Below are positions 6,777 through 14,758 of a stretch of 64,000 nucleotides of DNA, piece by piece; within the stretch, counting starts at the first letter, position 1, and each line of letters begins with the position of its first letter. A program made the translations under genes and the position numbers. Under the pieces are notes generated by a model. It had not been told where the DNA came from. It did no database searches and saw only the letters and a list, made by a program, of their open reading frames with translations. Location of the stretch: contig JBJFHL010000006.1 of the NCBI GenBank assembly GCA_051893555.1, positions 1-64,000 on the forward strand, in the 5' to 3' direction. The stretch is from RGIG7179 sp051893555 (lineage in GTDB: Bacteria; Bacillota; Clostridia; Peptostreptococcales; Anaerovoracaceae).

Positions 6777-8207
6777 ATGGAAAAAAAGTACAACATCAAT
6801 TACAGTGATTTGCAATACCAGGCAGTTCCTCTGCCGGAAGACATTCTGAAAATGAAATGGTCCGGGGATTTCGACAGAACCCGTGCCATGATTGAGAACC
6901 GGCTGTCTCTGCCGAATCTGCCGAAGGCTTATCGGGCCCGCCTGATTCTGGAGCTGAAGAATCTGCAGCACCTGGAAGCCCGCTATATTCTGACCAAAGA
7001 ACAGGTTCTGACACAGATCCAGGAAAGAGTGCCTGATTTCAAGGCAGAAGAACTGGATCGGCTCATCATCGAGGACAAGCTGCAGTGGACCTTCATCCGC
7101 GGAAAAGAAATGTTTCTCCGCAGTGCGGTTCGCAATCTGTTCAACCAGTATCCGGAAATGTGGGAGCGGGATCAGGCACGCCATACCTGCGACGCCGACG
7201 AGTGCACGGATTTTGATAATGCGCTCAGCAGCCTGAAAGACGGCGACGAAGTGCACGCCCATATCCACATGCGCCACGAATTTTACCTGGAGCCGGAGGC
7301 TGTCAAACCGGGAAAGACCCTGCGGGTTCACCTGCCGCTTCCGGTAGAGCGCCAGCAGATTCATGATCTGAAGATTTTGAACATTTCACCGGAGCCGGCC
7401 AGAATGCCGGAGGTCAGCGACAAGATGCCGACCGTATATTTTGAGGTGCCTGCGGAACCGGGCCAGGTGTTCTCCGCAGAATACCAGTTTGAAAATATTC
7501 TCCGCGTCCACGACCTGACCCAGGCAGATGAAGCTGCCATCGCTCGTGAACTGGAGGAAAACGGATATCCGGAAGATGTTCTTCCATACCTGGAAGAAAA
7601 GGCGCCGCATATCCTCTTCACGCCGTATCTCCGCGCGCTGGCTGCAGAGCTGAAGGGGGATGAAACCAATCCAATCCGCATTGCGCGCGCCATGTACAAC
7701 TACATTACCTGCAATCTGAAGTATTCCTTCGTCCGGGATTATGCTTCCATCGACAGCATCGCTGAGCAGATGGCGCTGACCCGCAAAGGCGACTGCGGCA
7801 TGCAGGCCATCCTGTTCATCACCCTCTGCCGGATCGCAGGGGTTCCGGCACGCTGGCAGTCCGGACTGGCTGCAGAACCGGGTGCCATCGGCGAGCATGA
7901 CTGGGCGCAGTGCTATCTGCCTTCCATTGGCTGGGTCTTCGTGGATCCTTCCTATGGCATGAGCGCCAAGCTGAAGAACGATATTCCGCGCTGGAACTAC
8001 TATTTCGGCAATCTGGATCCGTTCCGTGTACCGTTTAACTGCGATATGCAGTGCGAATTTGTTCCGCCGCGGACCTTCCTGCGCTACGATACCGTAGACA
8101 GCCAGGACGGCGAAGCAGAATATGCGGACGAGCCGATCTTTGACGAAGGCTGCCGTACCTTCACGGATCTGGGCATCCGCCTGGTGAAGCCGGAGAAAAA
8201 AGCATGA
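6777..8207 (+). CDS. Transglutaminase-like superfamily domain protein
   Basis: 476 residues from the ATG at 6777, chosen because GGAG at 6765-6768 is well placed; an ATG at 6756 has no Shine-Dalgarno. The C-terminal half carries a complete transglutaminase/cysteine-protease-like triad: Cys340 in KGDCGMQA, His374 in EHDW, Asp390 in VDPSYG. The N-terminal ~280 residues lack clear motifs. There is no signal peptide, so the enzyme should act in the cytoplasm, as an amide-bond hydrolase or crosslinker of unknown substrate. It overlaps maf by 4 bp. Divergent placement from spoVA hints at, but does not prove, a sporulation link. Confidence 0.8.
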   Translation: MEKKYNINYSDLQYQAVPLPEDILKMKWSGDFDRTRAMIENRLSLPNLPKAYRARLILELKNLQHLEARYILTKEQVLTQIQERVPDFKAEELDRLIIEDKLQWTFIRGKEMFLRSAVRNLFNQYPEMWERDQARHTCDADECTDFDNALSSLKDGDEVHAHIHMRHEFYLEPEAVKPGKTLRVHLPLPVERQQIHDLKILNISPEPARMPEVSDKMPTVYFEVPAEPGQVFSAEYQFENILRVHDLTQADEAAIARELEENGYPEDVLPYLEEKAPHILFTPYLRALAAELKGDETNPIRIARAMYNYITCNLKYSFVRDYASIDSIAEQMALTRKGDCGMQAILFITLCRIAGVPARWQSGLAAEPGAIGEHDWAQCYLPSIGWVFVDPSYGMSAKLKNDIPRWNYYFGNLDPFRVPFNCDMQCEFVPPRTFLRYDTVDSQDGEAEYADEPIFDEGCRTFTDLGIRLVKPEKKA

Positions 8208-8902
8208 CTGCAGGAAGGACCACAAACACGGCGGCAGCAGGGCGGTCTCTGATCCTGGCTTCCGGTTCACCCCGCCGCATCGAAATGATGCAGGACCATG
8301 GCTATGAGCCGCTGGTGATTCCGGCACAGATTGAAGAAAACGTCCCACTCCATCACAGTATGACGGACACCGTCATTTATCTTGCTCTGAAAAAGGCCAG
8401 AGACGTAGAAGCCCGCTGGCTGGGTGAAAAGCAGCCCGATCAGGTCGCCGAAGTCGCCGAAGTCGCCGATGCTGCTGCCTCGGATTTCCCTGGCGCAAAC
8501 GGTCAGGCCGTCTCGGACCGTCCGCCGGTCATCATCGCCGCCGATACCGTGGTCTGCTATCAGGGCGAAATCATGGGCAAGCCTGCCGATAAAGAGGATG
8601 GATTCCGCATGCTTTCTGCCCTTCGCGGCGATGTCCATGATGTGGTCACCGGTGTCGCACTGGTAGAAGCCGGCGCGCAGCATGCCAGCGTGTTCTATGA
8701 AATAACCAGAGTCTTTTTCAAAGATTACAGCGACGAGGAACTGCTGGCCTATCTGGACACCGATGAAGCGTATGATAAAGCCGGAGGATACGCCATCCAG
8801 GGCTGGTTTTCCCGGTATGTAGACCATATCGAAGGCGATTATGATAATGTGGTGGGATTTCCGTGGAAACGGATTGAAAAAGAACTGGCACATTTTATCT
8901 AA
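8204..8902 (+). CDS. maf: Maf family nucleotide pyrophosphatase
   Basis: The Maf signature LILASGSPRRIEMM near residue 20 and the core IIAADTVVCYQGEIMGKP and DVHDVVTGVAL motifs mark a house-cleaning nucleoside-triphosphate pyrophosphatase (dTTP/UTP or modified nucleotides) linked to septum formation. At 232 residues it is longer than the usual 190 or so. The excess is an Ala/Val/Glu-rich insertion at about residues 80-105, partly made of a 9-bp tandem repeat (GTCGCCGAA, three units at 8444-8470). The start overlaps the upstream stop (ATGA), so the two are coupled. Confidence 0.9.
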   Translation: MTAGRTTNTAAAGRSLILASGSPRRIEMMQDHGYEPLVIPAQIEENVPLHHSMTDTVIYLALKKARDVEARWLGEKQPDQVAEVAEVADAAASDFPGANGQAVSDRPPVIIAADTVVCYQGEIMGKPADKEDGFRMLSALRGDVHDVVTGVALVEAGAQHASVFYEITRVFFKDYSDEELLAYLDTDEAYDKAGGYAIQGWFSRYVDHIEGDYDNVVGFPWKRIEKELAHFI

Positions 8903-8929
8903 TAATTCAACAGAAAGGATGACCAACTT

Positions 8930-9325
8930 ATGAAAAATTTTATGTCTGAATTTAAGCAGTTTATTGCAAAAGGCGATGTCATGAGCATGGCAGTCGGCAT
9001 TATCATCGGCGGCGCATTCACCGCCATCGTTTCCTCCCTGGTCAACGATGTGATCACCCCGCTGCTGGGCATCATCATCGGCGGAATCAACTTCACCGGT
9101 ATCGTTATCACTGTAGGTGACGCACAGCTGATGGTCGGAAACTTCATCCAGGCTGTCATCACCTTCCTGCTGACCGCACTGGTGCTGTTCTCCATCATCA
9201 AAACCTTCAACGCCTTCAAGAAGAAGGAAGAAGAACCTGCACCTGCTCCGGAGGAACCGCCTGCTCCGCCGGCAGATGTTCAGCTCCTGACTGAGATCCG
9301 CGATCTGCTGAAGGAACAGAAATAG
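8930..9325 (+). CDS. mscL: Large-conductance mechanosensitive channel MscL
   Basis: 131 residues, typical MscL length. The N-terminal amphipathic helix and FIAKGDVMSMAVGIIIGGAF form the pore-lining TM1. TM2 is the hydrophobic stretch ending in TALVLFSIIKTFN. The C-terminal helix after the acidic, proline-rich linker forms the cytoplasmic bundle. It opens under membrane tension to release solutes during hypo-osmotic shock. It lies 27 bp after maf, with a Shine-Dalgarno AAAGGATG, and is followed by a strong terminator, so it is the last gene of the unit. Confidence 0.97.
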   Translation: MKNFMSEFKQFIAKGDVMSMAVGIIIGGAFTAIVSSLVNDVITPLLGIIIGGINFTGIVITVGDAQLMVGNFIQAVITFLLTALVLFSIIKTFNAFKKKEEEPAPAPEEPPAPPADVQLLTEIRDLLKEQK

Positions 9326-9331
9326 AAATTG

Positions 9332-9360
9332 AAAGGGAGTCACTACAGACTCCCTTTTTT
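9332..9360 (+). terminator. Rho-independent terminator after mscL
   Basis: AAAGGGAGTC and GACTCCCTTT pair over 10 bp with a 6-base loop, followed by a run of T. It just touches the end of the convergent gene at 9359 and could act in both directions. Confidence 0.85.
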
Positions 9361-10207
9361 ACAACAGCTTATTAACAATCTCACTTTCAATGATGCGCAT
9401 ATCCAGGTTTCCATGTATGTCATTATACGTTACAATCAGATTATCCCACGGTACGATGCCCACGGACTCATACTGTTCCATCTTCCATTTATGACGAGCC
9501 ATATATTTCTCATCAAAAGGCATTCCGCAGTGTTCCAGATAGAATATTTTTCCGTCTCGTCTTCTTCTCGGCTTAAAATCCGGCGCAAACTCATGGGTCC
9601 CAATTCGAAGCACCTCCTCATATCGAAACGGAACATCATATTGGTACAGCTTTTCAGCGATGTTCACTTCTCCCTTTGACCGCATCTTCTCACCGCGGGA
9701 AGTTATGTTTGTTTTCAGCTGCGGCTTATAACTGCTCTGCTCATAAGGTGCTTCCGCCCACTCACGAATCTCCCTTTCCAGCTGCGTTTCCTGTTCCATA
9801 CGTTTTCGAAGGATATCCCCTGTTACTGCAAACTGAAAGTATTCCTCCGGCACCGTCTGATAGACCGCAGGCAATCCCTGAAGAATTTCATTGAATTCCA
9901 TGGTTCGAAGCTCACTTTTCGCAGTTTCAAGACACCTTCTGTTTGCCGTAATGAGATTTAACACATGCAGTATGTATTCTTTTCGGCATAACACCTTCAC
10001 TTTCTCCGTATCGCCGGTAATCCCCCGCCTGCAGTACTTCCCGTTTTTCTTCTCCACCTGCAGATAATTCTGCCTTCCATCTCTGAAGTTGCTGACCAGA
10101 TGTCCGGCTGCCAGTTTCTCACAGTTCTCCAGTTCTATGTTGAATGATTTTTCTAAATCGGCCAATTGATTCAACGCCCTCTCAAAATCCACTCTCCCGA
10201 CGTTCAT
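9359..10207 (-). CDS. Hypothetical protein with PD-(D/E)XK-like nuclease core (paralogue of 20468-21370)
   Basis: 282 residues. The N-terminal half is helical and charged. The C-terminal part resembles a restriction-endonuclease-like fold: Glu180 in RSKGEVNIAEKLYQ on a helix, Asp210 in EFAPDF, and Glu225 in FYLEHCGM, with conserved Lys/Arg around 240. The pattern helix-E, strand PDF, strand E-H-x-G recurs in the second gene at 20468-21370, which supports a real family. I know such proteins as widespread but uncharacterised in clostridia. A nuclease role is inference only. No methylase or other partner is adjacent. The gene is single, with a repeat-rich upstream region. Confidence 0.65.
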   Translation of the reverse strand: MNVGRVDFERALNQLADLEKSFNIELENCEKLAAGHLVSNFRDGRQNYLQVEKKNGKYCRRGITGDTEKVKVLCRKEYILHVLNLITANRRCLETAKSELRTMEFNEILQGLPAVYQTVPEEYFQFAVTGDILRKRMEQETQLEREIREWAEAPYEQSSYKPQLKTNITSRGEKMRSKGEVNIAEKLYQYDVPFRYEEVLRIGTHEFAPDFKPRRRRDGKIFYLEHCGMPFDEKYMARHKWKMEQYESVGIVPWDNLIVTYNDIHGNLDMRIIESEIVNKLL

Positions 10208-10221
10208 TTTTTTCCCTCCAT

Positions 10222-10362
10222 GTTGTATCGTTTTCGATTTTTCACTGTTTCATACAACGAATTGTGAAGAAATCTCAATTTGCGTTGTATGAAGCTCGGC
10301 TTGTTTTTCTTTCATACAACATTTTCCCTGAAATCTCCTGCTATTTCGGGCATACGTTGTAT
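10222..10362. repeat. Five GTTGTAT/ATACAAC boxes in alternating orientation
   Basis: GTTGTAT lies at 10222-10228, 10284-10290 and 10356-10362, and its complement ATACAAC at 10252-10258 and 10314-10320. Spacing is about 30-42 bp. The pair 10284-10320 extends to a 10-bp perfect inverted repeat (GTTGTATGAA/TTCATACAAC). The boxes sit directly upstream of the minus-strand nuclease-like gene, so they could be regulator sites or RNA hairpins in its leader. The rest of the 366-base gap (to 10573) holds A/T-rich sequence and one terminator. Confidence 0.6.
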
Positions 10363-10537
10363 TTTTTGAGATCAAAATAGAATTCTTACAACCTTCTGTA
10401 GGTTCGTATGGAAGTACGATGTGTTGTGCGTCTGAAGATTTTGTTAGAAATGTTGCCAGATTCTTAAGAAAATGTATATTTCCCATTATTATACTGTAAT
10501 TATATTCAAAAATCAACCCATTCCGCGTATTTTCATA

Positions 10538-10566
10538 AAGAAAAACCCCTGCGTCAGTGCAGGGGC
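10538..10566 (-). terminator. Rho-independent terminator after the GDPD gene
   Basis: On the minus strand CCCCTGC and GCAGGGG (10546-10552 with 10559-10565) close a 6-base loop and are followed by TTTTTCTTT. Confidence 0.85.
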
Positions 10567-10573
10567 GTTCTGT

Positions 10574-11416
10574 CTATTTATATTCCTTCGGATCAAACTG
10601 TTCGAAAATTCCGGCAGCGCCCAAGGCTTCCGCTTCCTTCAGATTCTCATAGCTACGGATGGTCCAGAAGAACAGCGGTCCATCATACCGCTGCAGCGCT
10701 GCCTCATGGCGGTCATCGAAATTATACGCCACAAAGTCCGGTTTGCCGGAATGATTCACCAACAGGTTTTTCAGCAGGAAATTCTGCATGCTGGTTAAAG
10801 TCTTTTTCTCACGATTGATATTGGCAGCCAGCTGTCCCCGGATGATGTCCGGCCGGTTCACCCGCAGCCACTTCACAGCCACCGGGCTGAAAGATTCCAC
10901 GCAGTACAGTGCAGGCACAGTGCCCGGTTTTCCGGCATAAGAAGCTGCATAATCGTCTAATACCGATACAGCCGTCCGGCAGAGGGCAGCCGTCGTATCT
11001 TCCCCTTCTTTCGTCTTTCCTGCTTTCAGCTCTACAATGAGAGGCACCCGGCCTGCCACAAGCTGCAGAACATCTGCGAATTCCGGGATCTGCTCCCGGC
11101 TTTCTTCCAGAAAACAGCTCTGTGCCTCCCCCAGTGTCATGTCTTCCACGTTCTGATCTACGCCGCAGGTCCGCTTCAGGCTGGAGTCGTGGATCACCGC
11201 CAGTTTTCCGTCTTTGGTCAGATGCAGATCCAGCTCAATACCATACCCGGCTTCCACCGCACGCCGAAAGGCTGCCATGGAGTTCTCCGGCACCACCGGT
11301 TTCCGATGGAGACCTCTATGTGCATATCTGTGCCGCAGCAGCTCTTCAAGCTGCTTTTCTTTCGTGTTGCTTGATTCTTTCGTGTTGCTTGATTTTTTCT
11401 GTTTCATATTCCCCAT
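10574..11416 (-). CDS. Glycerophosphodiester phosphodiesterase family protein
   Basis: About 280 residues of the GDPD/GlpQ TIM-barrel family, which hydrolyses glycerophosphodiesters to glycerol-3-phosphate and an alcohol. Visible motifs: AHRGLH (catalytic His/Arg), PENSMAAF, GYGIELDLHLTKDG (metal-binding Glu/Asp) and VIHDSSLKRTCG (second catalytic His). There is no signal peptide, so it acts inside the cell. The N-terminus holds an 18-bp tandem duplication (SSNTKE twice), a non-conserved tail. It is the last gene of the HAD-MFS-GDPD operon, 30 bp after the transporter. Confidence 0.9.
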   Translation of the reverse strand: MGNMKQKKSSNTKESSNTKEKQLEELLRHRYAHRGLHRKPVVPENSMAAFRRAVEAGYGIELDLHLTKDGKLAVIHDSSLKRTCGVDQNVEDMTLGEAQSCFLEESREQIPEFADVLQLVAGRVPLIVELKAGKTKEGEDTTAALCRTAVSVLDDYAASYAGKPGTVPALYCVESFSPVAVKWLRVNRPDIIRGQLAANINREKKTLTSMQNFLLKNLLVNHSGKPDFVAYNFDDRHEAALQRYDGPLFFWTIRSYENLKEAEALGAAGIFEQFDPKEYK

Positions 11417-11446
11417 TTCCCCCTTTATTATATATATCTGTCGTTT

Positions 11447-12781
11447 TTAATCCTCCACATCAAAGGCTTCCAGCTTATCCTTCGGTACCTCTGGCCGGCT
11501 GTCTCCGTGCTTCACCATAAGCATGGTACAGAATGCCACAGCAGCAAAGAAAGCGGCATACGGGAACAACGTCCAGTAACCCACATGCTCCAGGAAGAAG
11601 CCGGACAACACCGGCGTCAGTACCTGTGCTGCCATACTGAAGGTATAGTACATTCCGGTAAACTTTCCGATATCGCTGCCTTTACACATTTCCACTACCA
11701 TCGGATAGGAATTCACGTTGATGGACGCCCATGCCATACCTACCAGGAAGAAGATGATGTTCACACCGAAATTGGGTTCCTTGAAGAAGAAACCGCTTCC
11801 GAAGCAGCACGCCAGCAGCGCCACTCCGAAGAGAATCACCTTTTTCCGCCCGAAGCGGCTGGACAACATACCCACCGGCAGGAAGGACACCAGGGCGCCA
11901 ACCGATGCCACCATCAATGCACCGGCAAAGCTTCCGCCCTCCATGCCCCACATTTCCGTGGCATATTTGGAAAATGCGGTGGTCACACTGTTATATGCCA
12001 TATACCAGAAAGCCACCGAAAGCAGCAAAAATATCAGGCTTCGCTTCACATCCGCCGGGAGAGAAGCCGCTGCATTCTTGATCCCGCCGGCACTGCGTCC
12101 CGCTTCGGATCCGGTTTCGGATCCGCCTTCTGCCGCATCATCTTCTGCAATGCCCCATTCTCTTTCCTGCGCCAGTCTTTCCGCAGTAAATTTCTTCTCA
12201 TCCACCCGGAACAACAAAACCAGCAGAGCCAGCACCATGACCACAGCCACAGCGATGAACAGCGGTTCATAATTCGGTGTCTGTCCGTCTCCCACCAGGA
12301 ACATGATGAATACCAGCGCCAGCACCACGCCGATGGCGCCCATCAGGTTGATAATGGCATTTGCTTTGGAACGGAGCGGCTTCGGCGTCACATCCGGCAT
12401 GAGAGAAACCGCCGGTGACCGGAACGTACTCATAAACATCAGGGTCATCAGCAGCGCAAATACAAACAGCACCAGGTTACGCCCGTTGGCCGCAGCCGGC
12501 AGCAGCAGCATGAACACGCAGGCACCGATGGTTCCCACCAGGATAAACGGCGTCCGCTTGCCCCGTTTCGTATTCACCTTATCCGACCATGCCCCGAAAA
12601 GCGGAAGCATGAACAGTGCAAAGATATTATCCAGCGCCATGATGCCCCCCGACAGGGTATCCCCGATCTCAAAGCTGTACTTTAAGATCAGCGGAATAAT
12701 GTTGTCATACACCTGCCAGAAGGTGCTGATGGCTAAAAATGCAAAACCAATCAGAATCGTTCTTTTGTTATTGAGTTTCAT
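11447..12781 (-). CDS. MFS transporter (GPH/SLC45-like)
   Basis: 444 residues from the ATG at 12779-12781 (MKLNNKRTIL), which has AGGAAAC upstream; the longer open frame reads into the preceding gene. Twelve hydrophobic segments. The MFS loop-2/3 signature appears as GAWSDKVNTKRGKRTPFI, and a long hydrophilic loop (residues ~200-245) splits the two halves. The style resembles glycoside/SLC45-type transporters. It overlaps the HAD phosphatase gene by 14 bp and precedes a GDPD. A role in importing a phosphorylated or glycerol-linked compound is plausible but inferred from context only. Confidence 0.82.
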   Translation of the reverse strand: MKLNNKRTILIGFAFLAISTFWQVYDNIIPLILKYSFEIGDTLSGGIMALDNIFALFMLPLFGAWSDKVNTKRGKRTPFILVGTIGACVFMLLLPAAANGRNLVLFVFALLMTLMFMSTFRSPAVSLMPDVTPKPLRSKANAIINLMGAIGVVLALVFIMFLVGDGQTPNYEPLFIAVAVVMVLALLVLLFRVDEKKFTAERLAQEREWGIAEDDAAEGGSETGSEAGRSAGGIKNAAASLPADVKRSLIFLLLSVAFWYMAYNSVTTAFSKYATEMWGMEGGSFAGALMVASVGALVSFLPVGMLSSRFGRKKVILFGVALLACCFGSGFFFKEPNFGVNIIFFLVGMAWASINVNSYPMVVEMCKGSDIGKFTGMYYTFSMAAQVLTPVLSGFFLEHVGYWTLFPYAAFFAAVAFCTMLMVKHGDSRPEVPKDKLEAFDVED

Positions 12782-13634
12782 TTTCGTTTCCTGTTCCTTT
12801 CCCGAAAACTTCTCCGATATCATTGAAAATATATGCAGGCTGCACATCGCTTGTTTCCAGATCTTCCAGCGTTCCCTCCCCGGAAAGCACGAAGATGGTA
12901 TCAATTCCCGCATTGACACCGCAGGCAATGTCGGTATACAGCCGGTCTCCGATGAGCACTGCGTCCTCCGGCGCACAGCCCGTCTTTTTCAGCGCCAGAT
13001 ACACCATGTCAGGCTGGGGTTTGCCCACAAAATACGGCAGCCGCCCCGTGGCATGCTCCAGCATCTGGCAGATAGATCCGCAGTCAGGCACTGCGCCCCA
13101 GGCGGTGGGGCAGACCCAGTCTGGATTCGTCGCAAAATATTCCGTCCCGGCCGTCAGCAGGCGGCTGGCATCTTCCAGTTTCTGAAAGGTCAGCTCCCGG
13201 TCAAAGCCCGCAATGAGGATGTCCACCGTCTCCATCGTCCTGTCATTTCCTGCGTCCATCGGCCTGTCATTCTCCTCAGCCGACAGGCTGGTCAAAATCC
13301 GAAATCCCGCCTCTTCCATCTGCCGGCGAAAGGATTCCGTTCCCATCAGATAGATCCGCTTCTGCCGCGCCGCCGATGGGCCGTATCGCCGCTCCAGGAA
13401 GGAGATCATGGCATCCACCGACGTGACAAAATCCTCAGGAACCGCCGGAATGCCCAGCCGTGCAAGTTTTGCGACGTAATCGGACACCCCCCGGGACGAA
13501 TTATTGGTCAGAAAGAGATACCTTCCGCCCTGCGCCCGCACCTGCTGCAGAAAGGGCAACGTGCCGGAAAACACGTGATCGTCCAGGTAAATGGTCCCGT
13601 CCATATCCAGCAAAAACAGTTTTTTTCCTCTCAA
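12768..13634 (-). CDS. HAD-IIA family hydrolase (NagD-like sugar/glycerol phosphatase)
   Basis: 288 residues of HAD subfamily IIA. Motif I is LFLLDMDGTIYLDD (nucleophile Asp), motif II the LFLTNNSSRG threonine/asparagine region, and motif III/IV the VLIGDRLYTDIACG aspartates near residue 240. The family includes NagD, phosphoglycolate and p-nitrophenyl phosphatases, all cytoplasmic and Mg-dependent. The start is a TTG with GGAGGCGG eight bases upstream. It is the first gene of an operon with an MFS transporter and a GDPD, driven by the promoter at 13667-13695. Together they suggest uptake and dephosphorylation of glycerol- or sugar-phosphate compounds. Confidence 0.88.
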   Translation of the reverse strand: MRGKKLFLLDMDGTIYLDDHVFSGTLPFLQQVRAQGGRYLFLTNNSSRGVSDYVAKLARLGIPAVPEDFVTSVDAMISFLERRYGPSAARQKRIYLMGTESFRRQMEEAGFRILTSLSAEENDRPMDAGNDRTMETVDILIAGFDRELTFQKLEDASRLLTAGTEYFATNPDWVCPTAWGAVPDCGSICQMLEHATGRLPYFVGKPQPDMVYLALKKTGCAPEDAVLIGDRLYTDIACGVNAGIDTIFVLSGEGTLEDLETSDVQPAYIFNDIGEVFGKGTGNENETQ

Positions 13635-13666
13635 GACTTCCGCCTCCCTTCGCGCCCGCTGATTTT

Positions 13667-13695
13667 ATTATACCGAAATTCTCCGCCGCTGGCAA
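13667..13695 (-). promoter_or_regulatory. Sigma-A promoter of the HAD-MFS-GDPD operon
   Basis: On the minus strand TTGCCA (13690-13695) and a perfect TATAAT (13667-13672) are spaced 17 bp apart, 33 bp before the TTG start. Confidence 0.7.
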
Positions 13696-13696
13696 T

Positions 13697-13738
13697 AAAA
13701 AACCGGAAACACCCTTATATAGAAAGGCGTTCCGGTTT
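13697..13738 (-). terminator. Terminator of the secreted-protein gene
   Basis: On the minus strand AAACCGGAAC pairs with the GTTTCCGGTTT side around an inner CCTT/AAGG step, followed by TTTTTATT. It lies directly upstream of the next promoter. Confidence 0.7.
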
Positions 13739-13753
13739 ATTCATCATGTTCTG

Positions 13754-14659
13754 TTATACCTGCTGGGTCTGCTTGGTCTTCACATTGTAGGTGTAGGTAA
13801 TGAAATTCCAGTTACCCGCATCGACACGGTAGGTGATCACGCTGCCTTTCATGGACAGACCCTGTGCACCATCCAGAGTGACCTCAAGCTTGTCGTTCTT
13901 ACCGCTTGCGGTGCAGCTGTAAACCTTTTTAGAGGAAGAGGTGTATTTGGAATAATACAGCTTTCCGTCATAATATCCCAGTGCATCGGCATTTTTTGCA
14001 ATGGAAACGCTCTTGAAAGATTTGCAGTCGTAAGCACGAAGCTGGACGCTGCCATCCGAATTATCTTTCAGATAATAGATATATCTGGTGCCGCCGGCCG
14101 CATAGTCGAAGCAGAAATTGCTTAATCTCTTCTTTAATGTCCCGGACTTCAGACCGATGGAATACAGACCATCCTTCGAGCTTGGTTCCTCATCTTTGCT
14201 GACGTATCTGTCAAAAAACAGGACATTATTATAAACAGAAACCAGGTTGATATAGGTTTCTATTCCTTCCGGAGTTTTAATTGTCTTTATTTTTTTCAGA
14301 CCGGTTCCGTCTGTCTTGCAGGAGTAAATAATATCGCAGCTATTTGGTCTGTCTTTTACGGAAAAATACACGGTATTTCCATTGGAAATCAATTTATCAG
14401 AAAGCCATACCATATCGCTGCCTCCGGCTGCACAGTCAAAGAGCAGTGTACCTTCTCCATCCTGACTGTCACCGCAGCGCAGCTGCTTAAAGTCAGAGCT
14501 CCACAAATACGTATTTCCAAGCTTTGTGCTGTCGTCATACAGAGAACCTGCCTGATAGGTTGCTGCATCGGCTTTGGCAGGAATCAGACAGCAAAGGAGC
14601 AGAAGAACAAAAATCGCTCCAAAAATGTGTGCGGTGTTTTTCAGTAAGTTCGTCTTCAT
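13754..14659 (-). CDS. Secreted DUF5050-like beta-propeller-type protein
   Basis: 301 residues from the ATG at 14657-14659 (MKTNLLKN). A Sec signal peptide with a long hydrophobic core ends at AKADA before ATYQAG. The mature part has repeating units of about 45-50 residues with G-x-x-LFD, YYLKDNSDG, LYYSK and VYSCTASGK strands, similar to DUF5050/TolB-like propellers in clostridial secreted proteins. There is no anchor motif, so it is probably released or loosely wall-bound. It is monocistronic. Function unknown; it may be a sensor or ligand-binding extracellular protein. An upstream ATG (14683) is possible but has no good ribosome binding site. Confidence 0.65.
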   Translation of the reverse strand: MKTNLLKNTAHIFGAIFVLLLLCCLIPAKADAATYQAGSLYDDSTKLGNTYLWSSDFKQLRCGDSQDGEGTLLFDCAAGGSDMVWLSDKLISNGNTVYFSVKDRPNSCDIIYSCKTDGTGLKKIKTIKTPEGIETYINLVSVYNNVLFFDRYVSKDEEPSSKDGLYSIGLKSGTLKKRLSNFCFDYAAGGTRYIYYLKDNSDGSVQLRAYDCKSFKSVSIAKNADALGYYDGKLYYSKYTSSSKKVYSCTASGKNDKLEVTLDGAQGLSMKGSVITYRVDAGNWNFITYTYNVKTKQTQQV

Positions 14660-14694
14660 AAGTATGCCCTCATGCTTTCCCATTTTCAGAGTGT

Positions 14695-14725
14695 CAAAAA
14701 AGGGGACTGCAAAACAGTCCCCTTT
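14695..14725 (-). terminator. Terminator of the acd-etfB-etfA operon
   Basis: On the minus strand AGGGGACTG and CAGTCCCCT form a perfect 9-bp stem with a 5-base loop, followed by TTTTTTG. Confidence 0.9.
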
Positions 14726-14758
14726 CTGTTTGATTTTTACTGAATCGCCGAAACGATC

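Noticed and set aside
12782..12976. N-terminal extension of the MFS gene into the HAD gene
   Set aside because: The extra 65 residues lack a ribosome binding site and membrane character; the ATG at 12781 has both signal and family fit.
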